Under the pieces are notes generated by a model. That model was not told the DNA's origin. It saw only the letters and a list, made by a program, of their open reading frames with translations, and did no database searches. The translations under genes were made by a program, and so were the position numbers. Below are positions 22,701 to 24,584 of a DNA stretch of 24,584 nt, piece by piece. This DNA comes from CAZADH01 sp964483805. Its GTDB lineage: Bacteria > Muiribacteriota > Ozemobacteria > Ozemobacterales > Ozemobacteraceae. Within the stretch, counting starts at the first letter, position 1; the number at the start of each line of letters is the position of its first letter. The stretch is taken from assembly GCA_964483805.1 (NCBI GenBank), contig CAZADH010000063.1, positions 1 to 24,584 of the forward strand, given 5' to 3'.

Positions 22701-24584
22701 GGCCAGGGTGGTGATGTTGCGCTGCTCGGTGTAGTGCTTGTCGGCCTCGAGCGGGTGCAGCAAACGTAGGTCTTTGGGGGGCGCGGCTACGTCGGGGAGG
22801 GCCGCTTGTCTATACACTGTATTGCCAGGGTCGACAGCGAACACGTGCAACTGCTGGCGATTGCCAAGCAACTTGCGCTCGACGGTTACCGTGCCGTCTT
22901 CGCCGGGCTCGAGGTTGGCGATCACCAGCGCGGGATCGGCGAGAAAGTCGAGGCTCGAGAAGCCATCGCTCGCACCCTCGGGTTCCATCGGCTCGCATTC
23001 CGGCACAGCGCCGGCCTCGTCGCGCATGGCTCCGGGGGCCAGAGCGTTGTAATTGTCGCCGGCCTGTGCCTGATCGGTGCCGGTGTCGGTTTTGCGCAAC
23101 GACCAGGGATTCAAGAGCAGGCTGGGGCGCCGCAGCATGTTGCCGGCAAGTATCTTGCTGTATTTACGTTCGAGGATGTAGCGATACTCGTCGCCGATGT
23201 TGCGCCCGGAAACATAGAGCGACACCGGCGGCCCGACGCGGACCACGCCCGGTTCGGGATAACCGGGGGCGCACAGGCGGGCAAACGGATCTGCGGTGGG
23301 GTGGAACCGGGTCGCGACCACATGAACGCGCGTGCCGGCGTGCGGATGGCCGATGCGAATCTTGACCACGTCGGCATTGCCGGTCGTGTCGATCGTGCGG
23401 ATCTGCACGGGCTCACGTGGGGCGGCCTGCAGATAGCGGTCGCGCGACACGTAATGGCGGCCCACCTTCTTCCCGCGGGTGACGCGGATCTTCACGGCCG
23501 TCTGGCTTGGTTTGATCCACAGTTCGTAATCGCCAGCCGGAATGTCGCTGATTTCGAGGAAACCGTCGCTGGGCTTGACCCTTTCGGTGAAGTCGGCGGT
23601 GTAAGCATTGGCGCGGGTCTCGAGCAGGCTGCACAGATCCCGCAGTTTGCTGTCGGGTTCGATCATGCACGGTACGAGAATCGGCTCGCCGACCGACACA
23701 TGAATGGCACTGGGGGTGGTCAGCCGGTCGGTCCAGAGCGGCCAGGTTCGCGTGGTGCCTTCGGGGCCCACGGCCTTGACCCAGGCGATGTCGGCCAGTG
23801 CACCAAGGTCGACCCGGCCCTTCTCGTTGGTCTGCAGCGTGGCGTGGACGGTGCGGCGGAACTCGCGGTGCTTCAACTCGACGTTGATCGGGCGATTCGC
23901 TTTCGGTTCACCGGTCTTGCCGAACAGCTCGATGCTCCATGCCCCGGCCGAGTGGCGCAGGTGCAGATCCTCGACCTTGTCGCTCTTGTCGATTCCGTTC
24001 ATGTCGAGCGTGGTCGAGGTTTGCAGATCGACCTTCTTGCCCTGGCTGAGGTTGTCGACCTTGCCTTTCAGCGATAGCGAGATGCGCGCCAGCCGCTCGG
24101 GGGTTTTGAACTCGACGACGGTCTCGCCGTCGTTCTTGAACTCGAGGTTGCGCAGCTCTTTCGTTGCACCGATCCCGTCGCGGTCGACGGTGGCGATCTC
24201 GAACACCGCGTCGCCGAGCAGCTTGATATCAACGGGCACGCCGTTGAGGGTCAGCACCGGGCGGACGAGCACCTTGGCCGACCTGTTCTCGAGCAAACCT
24301 TCACGATCGGCGACAAACCCGGCCGCAAGCCGGTAATTCTCGCCGAGGTGCTGGAAGGGCTGCAAGACGGCGAAACCGTTGCGCTCGATGATGATATTGG
24401 CCGATCCCGGCCGGTTCGAATACGGTATCGAAATCGAACCGCTCGCATCGGGGCGGTACTCGCGGCCGGCCAACCAGACCGAAGCATCGGTGAGGGCGTT
24501 GCCGTCGCCATCGGTGACGGTCAGCACCTGGCCTGCCGAACCGGGGCGAGACGTGTAGTTGAGTGTGCCTTTGCGCACCAGGGC
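19770..24584 (-). CDS. giant protein of unknown function, N-terminus beyond the window
   Basis: At least 1,604 residues; the frame stays open to the last base, so the true start lies outside. Its first visible part is a series of beta-sandwich-like segments (QVLTVTDGDGNALTDASVWL, then RPINVELKHREFRRT), such as occur in alpha-2-macroglobulin-like and large bacterial surface proteins. Around 22080-22140 lies a Pro-rich hinge with seven consecutive Pro, followed by a Met/Ala/Lys-rich linker and a charged helix (MKEMEEDTLRRKQVRQLYRA). A beta domain (VYGCQVVLTNPTSSRKKVDV) and a long helical-repeat region follow. A conserved-looking C-terminal beta domain (VRFYKDGYTDLRGRFDYASL) ends the protein. 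No GCGEQ-type thioester is present in the visible part, so a trapping macroglobulin role is not supported. It is probably extracytoplasmic, but the signal peptide cannot be checked. Confidence 0.8.
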   Translation of the reverse strand, partial: ALVRKGTLNYTSRPGSAGQVLTVTDGDGNALTDASVWLAGREYRPDASGSISIPYSNRPGSANIIIERNGFAVLQPFQHLGENYRLAAGFVADREGLLENRSAKVLVRPVLTLNGVPVDIKLLGDAVFEIATVDRDGIGATKELRNLEFKNDGETVVEFKTPERLARISLSLKGKVDNLSQGKKVDLQTSTTLDMNGIDKSDKVEDLHLRHSAGAWSIELFGKTGEPKANRPINVELKHREFRRTVHATLQTNEKGRVDLGALADIAWVKAVGPEGTTRTWPLWTDRLTTPSAIHVSVGEPILVPCMIEPDSKLRDLCSLLETRANAYTADFTERVKPSDGFLEISDIPAGDYELWIKPSQTAVKIRVTRGKKVGRHYVSRDRYLQAAPREPVQIRTIDTTGNADVVKIRIGHPHAGTRVHVVATRFHPTADPFARLCAPGYPEPGVVRVGPPVSLYVSGRNIGDEYRYILERKYSKILAGNMLRRPSLLLNPWSLRKTDTGTDQAQAGDNYNALAPGAMRDEAGAVPECEPMEPEGASDGFSSLDFLADPALVIANLEPGEDGTVTVERKLLGNRQQLHVFAVDPGNTVYRQAALPDVAAPPKDLRLLHPLEADKHYTEQRNITTLAASQALTINDITTAKMEAYDSLAGVYSLFVTLSHDATLTEFSFVTTWPELSVEKKRELYSKYACHELSFFLYKKDPEFFGAVIKPYLVNKKDKTFLDHWLLGNDLSEYLKPWAFGRLNIVERILLAQRINGEGPQMARHTKDLFDLLPIDTDKQNELFNTALKGSALETGDRFGFEAKKSAALAAKPVPRPSMARPMAPPPPPPPSVMPTGGAKMDDSEMDSFESPADEGMAASEIAAAPMPQKAAGKLAKRAGRADLEMKSRSRGLAADMKEMEEDTLRRKQVRQLYRALEKTEEWVENNYYKLPIERHVAGLITINGFWSDYAAAPGDKPFLSNRVAEASRNFPEMMFALAVLDLPFTPASFTADYGETKLAWAPSRGAIVFHKEIKPAEQTTKAQTLLVGQNFFANDDRYRNEGNERFDKFVTEEFLPARVYGCQVVLTNPTSSRKKVDVLLQIPHGAIPVLNGFYTRSVHRQIEPYSTQTIEYFFYFPKAGQFGHFPVHVAQNEQLIACSDPFVFNVVEALTKIDTTSWQHISQNGSEKDVLNYLEANNIDRLDLTLMAWRLRNRNFFDQAIALLTKRHVYRDVIWSYAMHHRDVNTAREYLAHSPFTTQVGSNIASELLNVDPVTRFTYQHREYWPLVNARAYQLGKNRKILNQQFSEQYNKLLIDLSYRRALTDADRLAVTYYMVLQDRIEEAQRFFAALKDAGLVSTLQYDYMKAWLAFSAEQPAVALDVARKYLDHPVDRWRKLFQDVAAQAEEITGKGPKVIDKDDRDQQQVQLAATEPNLSFKVENRVITLRYQNLSKCRINYYLMDIELLFSRNPFVQEVTGQFSAIEPNESTVVELPAGQASLTIDLPTGLRDRNVMIEITSGGVTRSQAYYQNSLGIDVLENYGQVRLAHERTHEPLAKVYVKVYARMKDKEVRFYKDGYTDLRGRFDYASLSTNDLDNVERFSILMMSDQYGAVVREAAPPKQ

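Noticed and set aside
21177..24077. Two long plus-strand open frames (21177-22769 and 22806-24077)
   Set aside because: Antisense to the giant gene; composition is Arg/Gly/Ala/His-rich without domain features.
19770..24584. Assignment of the giant protein as alpha-2-macroglobulin
   Set aside because: The thioester motif and bait-region pattern are not visible; only the general beta-sandwich layout is similar, and the N-terminus is missing.

Overview
The window is high-GC bacterial DNA (roughly 60-63% by eye). Genes are dense, use good Shine-Dalgarno sites, and encode several proteins with signal peptides or lipoprotein-like N-termini, which fits a Gram-negative-type, free-living bacterium. 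No rRNA, tRNA, transposase, integrase, phage gene or CRISPR array was seen. The mix of genes (CHASE2 adenylate cyclase, GH57 branching enzyme with DUF4912 partner, C25 cysteine peptidases, giant secreted protein, histone-H1-like Lys/Ala tails) suggests a deep-branching environmental lineage, perhaps of the Riflebacteria/Ozemobacteria or planctomycete-like kind. That placement is a guess. The window opens with a 53-base C tract that looks like a contig-end artefact, so this is probably the edge of a metagenome contig.

Layout. 76-2011 (minus): a small exported protein of unknown function and an RNase D-type exonuclease with two HRDC domains. 2012-2195: a short AT-rich island. 2196-9248 (minus): a probable transcription unit read right to left. 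It starts at a strong sigma70-type promoter (9312-9340) with a palindrome in its spacer, and runs through a 51-residue membrane protein, a Rho_N/DUF4912 protein with a 370-residue Lys/Ala/Pro linker, a GH57 glucan branching enzyme, and perhaps the CHASE2 adenylate cyclase. 9412-11746 (minus): an overlapping pair, an unrecognised TIM-barrel-like protein and an exported TPR protein. 11919-13919 (plus): a 58-residue protein and a secreted GH26 glycosidase. 13930-14703 (minus): an H1-like tail fused to a two-CxxC domain. 14832-19117 (minus): two tandem paralogous C25 (gingipain-type) cysteine peptidases, each with its own promoter and terminator-like hairpin. 19263-19637 (plus): a STAS protein. 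19770-24584 (minus): a giant protein of more than 1,600 residues whose N-terminus lies beyond the window.

How the genes may work together. The GH57/DUF4912 unit points to glycogen-type storage polysaccharide, next to a cAMP-producing sensor. The C25 pair, GH26 enzyme and giant protein suggest secreted degradation or surface functions. The STAS protein is a possible phospho-switch without a visible kinase partner.

The most unusual pattern is not a gene. An 8-mer, TGTATTGC/GCAATACA, occurs nine times by hand count, with about ten close variants, mostly inside coding regions. There it is written with AT-rich codons (GTA-TTG for Val-Leu, CAA-TAC for Gln-Tyr). Two copies form near-perfect inverted repeats. 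It could be a dispersed genomic signal such as an uptake-type or highly iterated word, or a codon-context bias; a genome-wide count would decide.
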